In this document: positions 60,984 through 64,000 of the stretch, piece by piece
Layout: every line of letters begins with the position of its first letter
How positions within the stretch are numbered: the stretch's first letter is position 1
Program-made: the position numbers and the translations under genes
Assembly: GCA_020050835.1 (NCBI GenBank)
Contig: JAGVKB010000053.1
Coordinates: forward strand, 89,857 to 153,856
Reading direction: 5' to 3'
Length of the DNA: 64,000 bases
DNA from: Candidatus Obscuribacterales bacterium
GTDB taxonomy: Bacteria > Cyanobacteriota > Vampirovibrionia > Obscuribacterales > Obscuribacteraceae
Notes under the pieces: model-generated
Databases searched by the model: none
The model's input: only the letters and a program-made list of their open reading frames with translations
Told to the model about the DNA's origin: nothing

Positions 60984-62273
60984 TCAACTCTCTTTCGCTG
61001 GGCAAGCACCGACTCGGTCAGATCTAGCAATCAGGAAGAGATAGGTAAGCGCCGCCAGACAACAGACGCTCGCGCAGAGCGACAGCGTCTTAGGCGTACC
61101 GATTTGCCGAGCCAACCATCCGGACAACAGGTTGCCGGCCGGCCCCATCCCCATAAAAGTCATCATGTAGACGCTCATCACCTTTCCTCTTACTCTGTCC
61201 GGCGCCGCCAGTTGAATGAGCGACTGGCAGCCGCTCAGTTGATAGGTCATGCAAAAGGCGACCAGCGAAACCAGTGGAAGGGATAGCCAAATTCGGTCGG
61301 ACAACGAAAAGGCGGTCAAGGCCACCGAAAAAGCCAGCAAAGCAACCCCGACCGCCCGTTGCAACCTGTCTCCGGTTGCCCGATTTGCCAAAATCAGGCT
61401 GGCGGCCAGCGAGCCCGCTCCGGCCGAGGCGGACAGCGCCCCCAGCAGCGACGCCTTGCCATGTAAAACTTCGGCGGCAAAGACCGGCATAAGCATGAGA
61501 AACTGCATGCCGAACATACTGAGAACCATCACTAATAAAAGAGCGTTTCTAACAGCTGGTGTCGACCAGACAAATTTGACTCCTTCCGTAATTGATGTGT
61601 TGCCATTGCTTTTTAGCTGACTGTCCACGCGCGTATCAAACTGCATGAGCGAAATCGCCACAATCACTGCGACATAACTCACCGTATTAGCGGCGAAACA
61701 GACCCCTTCGCCACAGTATGTAATGATCAATCCTGCTATTGCCGGACCGATCAAGCGCGCCCCGTTAAACATGGAAGCGTTCAAACTGACAGCATTCACT
61801 AGGTCCTCGCGTGCCACCAGATTGGCAATCATCGATTGCCGGGCCGGGATATCAAAAGCATTGGTCACCCCCATCACGGCTATCAGCGCAAGCACCGCCC
61901 AGATCTGGACATTGTTACTGAATACAAGATAACTCAGCAACAGCGACTGCAGCATTCCGACAGCCTGAGCGGTCAAAATGATCTTCTTGCGATTGACATG
62001 GTCGGCCAGGTGTCCGCCGACAAGACCAAGTACCAGTGTCGGTGTGAGGCTGCAAAAGCTGACCAGCCCGACCATCCAGGCTGACTTGGTCGTGCGATAG
62101 ACTAGCCAGCTCACCGCCAGATTCTGCATCCACGTTCCACACAAAGAGAGAAATTGTCCGGCCACATAAATCCGAAAGTTCCTGTGCTTCAACGAGCGAA
62201 AGGTCCGCGAGACCTGCTCTTTGATCATCTTTGTCGTATTTCGTGGAGAAGATTGTCCAGTTTGGCCCGGCAT
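60984..62273 (-). CDS. MFS transporter, enterobactin-exporter (EntS)-like
   Basis: 429 residues from ATG 62273, with GGAG five bases upstream; the open frame to 62429 overlaps the upstream gene. Twelve hydrophobic segments are predicted. FRSLKHRNFRIYVAGQFLSL and SWLVYRTTKSAWMVGLVSF are typical of the DHA3/EntS subgroup. The cytoplasmic loop is GHLADHVNRKKII, and NAFDIPARQSMI lies in the central region. It would export a small molecule. It begins 10 bp after the YkgJ-type gene and is probably coupled to it. Confidence 0.88.
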   Translation of the reverse strand: MPGQTGQSSPRNTTKMIKEQVSRTFRSLKHRNFRIYVAGQFLSLCGTWMQNLAVSWLVYRTTKSAWMVGLVSFCSLTPTLVLGLVGGHLADHVNRKKIILTAQAVGMLQSLLLSYLVFSNNVQIWAVLALIAVMGVTNAFDIPARQSMIANLVAREDLVNAVSLNASMFNGARLIGPAIAGLIITYCGEGVCFAANTVSYVAVIVAISLMQFDTRVDSQLKSNGNTSITEGVKFVWSTPAVRNALLLVMVLSMFGMQFLMLMPVFAAEVLHGKASLLGALSASAGAGSLAASLILANRATGDRLQRAVGVALLAFSVALTAFSLSDRIWLSLPLVSLVAFCMTYQLSGCQSLIQLAAPDRVRGKVMSVYMMTFMGMGPAGNLLSGWLARQIGTPKTLSLCASVCCLAALTYLFLIARSDRVGACPAKES

Positions 62274-62283
62274 GTTACTCCAT

Positions 62284-63489
62284 TCAAGCGGCAAGCGACA
62301 GAATTCTTTCGGCGCGTTCAGGCGAACACAGCAAGACCTCAAGAATCGCCACCGATTCTTTGGAGAAATTGACTTGGCTGAGCCTTCTCTCCAATGCCCT
62401 GATAATCTCTGCCACTTCAAGGAATTCAACCGGTCTGCCTTCGCGCTTCCTGGCGATCATTTTGATCTTCAACCGCACGAGCGCAGTCAGTAACGCCAGG
62501 TGGTGAATGCCAGACAAGACGCTTAAGTTAGCGAATCCTGGCCCGAAATACAATTTCGCAAAAGCCCGGCAATATACAAAGCGACCAAGCAGATCTTCGC
62601 TTTGAGAGTCCAACTCGCCGAGTTCGGAGTCCAACAACTCGCGAAAACCGAAGCTCTGCTTGTCCGAGACAAGTAGCACTGTCTGCGGTGGCGACACGAT
62701 TTGCCTCATCAATCCCTGCGCGTCTAAATCCGGCAGGCGCCAAGTATAGAGATCGTCCGGCAGATAAAGCTCGAACAGCTGCTTGAGTAATAGCTGATCG
62801 ACCTGCTTCGGGCGTGCTTCCATCTTTGGCAGACGCTCCAAATTTGTGCGCGCAGGCAATTGCTCTTGCAGAAAACGACTGGCAGCAGCCAGCTGCTGAT
62901 CAACCCTGCGGCGGTTAAAACCGCCTATAATGCGAATCAACTCTGCGTCGAGCCGCAGATAGTCCTCCCACGGCATCAGGTGACCGTCGATCAACTGCGT
63001 TCGCGACCAATCCGGCCTAATAGCCGGAAACAAGCTCTTGAAGAGTTGCCACTTCTCTATCAATAACGCCTGCTGCTCAGATAGCGGTCGGCCCAAATTA
63101 AAGAGAGCCCCGGAGCTGGCGAAGCTAAGCGAAACATATGTACCAGTGGGAGTGGTGTTAAAGGTGTAGGGAAAGAGCTGGCACATCGCCGGTTTGCTCG
63201 ATGGTCCATATTCCGCGTGAAGCAGGCAACGTTCTTCAGAAGTCAGAAACTCGCAACGTCCGTCACTTGCCTTTTCGAGCGTAAACGAGAAAGCCTGAAA
63301 CTTCGGGTCGCTGCTCGCCAGTGGACGAAACAGCCGGTCCGGTTCAGCGGCAATGCGAGCAGTCAATGCGGGAAGAGCCGATATTCTGTCTTTATCCTCA
63401 ACTGTTACCGGCACCGGCCACTTAAGGCAACAGTTGCCGCAACCGCTGCACTCGAAATTGATCCGGTCGGGAATATGTAACTGGTCCAT
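62284..63489 (-). CDS. YkgJ-type cysteine-cluster protein
   Basis: 401 residues. The N-terminal metal-binding cluster is FECSGCGNCCLKWPVPVT, then RCEFLTSEERCLLHAEYG and PAMCQLFPY, the CxxCxxCC...C...C...C pattern of the YkgJ family (zinc or iron-sulfur). The C-terminal ~250 residues are helical and unrecognised; they are an extension, since simple members have only 100-150 residues. It is the first gene of a pair with the MFS exporter. Enzymatic role unknown. Confidence 0.82.
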   Translation of the reverse strand: MDQLHIPDRINFECSGCGNCCLKWPVPVTVEDKDRISALPALTARIAAEPDRLFRPLASSDPKFQAFSFTLEKASDGRCEFLTSEERCLLHAEYGPSSKPAMCQLFPYTFNTTPTGTYVSLSFASSGALFNLGRPLSEQQALLIEKWQLFKSLFPAIRPDWSRTQLIDGHLMPWEDYLRLDAELIRIIGGFNRRRVDQQLAAASRFLQEQLPARTNLERLPKMEARPKQVDQLLLKQLFELYLPDDLYTWRLPDLDAQGLMRQIVSPPQTVLLVSDKQSFGFRELLDSELGELDSQSEDLLGRFVYCRAFAKLYFGPGFANLSVLSGIHHLALLTALVRLKIKMIARKREGRPVEFLEVAEIIRALERRLSQVNFSKESVAILEVLLCSPERAERILSLAA

Positions 63490-63668
63490 TTCAGCCGGTG
63501 ATTCCGCACGAAGAGCTTATATTAAAATAGCACTCTGGCATGTGGATAAGAGTTGCTAATAGATGCGCTCCTCCGGTCTAATTTCTCCTGCTTGTGGGTA
63601 GAGGAAGTTAAGATCTCAATTTAAATCAGCATAGCCCGAGAAGATTTCGCAATAGATTCAAGATCAAT

Positions 63669-64000
63669 ATGACTAAACCCGAGCCGCTTAACAACCAGAG
63701 CCGCCTCTCTTCTTCGTTTTCACGGCTAGCAGCCTTTGCTCTGGCTCTCGCCTTCAGCCTTTCGACCCAGCCTGCCGTGCTGGCCGCCAAGACCGCAACA
63801 GCGGTCCAGACGGCGCGCGTAGCCGACAAATGGGGGGTGGTAATCGGCGTCAGCCAGTTTGCCGACCCGAAAGTTCCGCAATTGCGATATTCCGCCAAGG
63901 ACGCCACCGATTTCTATAACTACCTGATAGACCCAGGTAGCGGTCACTTTTCAAAGGACCACGTCAAGCTGCTGGTCAATGAGGACGCCACCAAGGTAAA
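63669..64000 (+). CDS. Exported caspase-family (C14-like) protein, 3'-truncated by window edge
   Basis: The first 110 codons of a gene running off the window. A signal peptide ends near AVLAA (about residue 39). The following KWGVVIGVSQFADPKVPQLR and YSAKDATDFYNYL match the first strand and helix of caspase-like peptidases, which start with a V-I-G-V-x-x-Y/F strand and a D-A motif. The catalytic His and Cys lie downstream, outside the window. An exported bacterial caspase-like enzyme is likely. It is divergent from the YkgJ-type gene. Confidence 0.8.
   Translation, partial: MTKPEPLNNQSRLSSSFSRLAAFALALAFSLSTQPAVLAAKTATAVQTARVADKWGVVIGVSQFADPKVPQLRYSAKDATDFYNYLIDPGSGHFSKDHVKLLVNEDATKV

Overview
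The window looks like a chromosomal stretch from a non-photosynthetic relative of Cyanobacteria (Vampirovibrionophyta/Melainabacteria, possibly the Obscuribacterales). Support: a long cyanobacterial-type IspH opening with an NYHRKGFG block, an HhoA/HtrA-like protease, very large composite proteins, and two paralogous arrays of MshEN-like repeats. This placement is inferred from gene content, not from a marker tree. No rRNA, prophage or CRISPR array was seen.

Layout. 1-6990: two tandem SAM methyltransferases (the first cut by the window edge), an MshEN-like repeat protein, a TPR protein, an exported beta-lactamase-fold serine hydrolase and a lipoprotein. 7000-10000: accessory DNA with an AbiEi/AbiEii type IV toxin-antitoxin pair and a REP-associated tyrosine transposase (RAYT) bounded by perfect 28-bp inverted REP palindromes. 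11260-24040: the most unusual region, with four tandem paralogous polytopic membrane proteins. Each has an export signal, a Gly/Asn/Pro-rich exported region holding a CC-x5-CC-x5-CC motif, and a C-terminal block resembling VirB6/TrbL channel proteins. They are followed by a 1141-residue protein made of 31 decapeptide repeats, about 17 repeats of 14 residues, four of 16 residues and a YD/RHS-like end. The last membrane gene and this repeat protein lie in one frame, separated by a single TGA.

24128-32901: a surface-glycan cluster with several translationally overlapping genes (2OG-Fe oxygenase, SDR, GT39-like transferase, epimerase, HddA-like sugar kinase, methyltransferase, HddC-like nucleotidyltransferase, GT2, GmhA-like isomerase). 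It suggests a GDP-heptose-like precursor and its transfer to a surface polymer. 33297-36250: a heptad-repeat coiled-coil protein, a third methyltransferase paralog, a structurally exceptional tRNA-Cys(GCA) with tRNA-Sec-like architecture, and a fatty-acid desaturase.

36505-48626: housekeeping genes (alcohol dehydrogenase, RecQ, aldo/keto reductase, a hemE-hemH-protoporphyrinogen oxidase operon, a QueC-like protein with an altered PP-loop, a thioredoxin-reductase-like flavoprotein, IspH, a HAD phosphatase). 48868-64000: a composite protein with a nuclease-like end, a 1571-residue YD-repeat/helical-repeat protein next to an exported trypsin-like protease, a second MshEN-like array, pterin carbinolamine dehydratase, a zinc-ribbon/TM2 protein, HtrA, an MFS exporter, a YkgJ-type cysteine-cluster protein and the start of an exported caspase-like protein.
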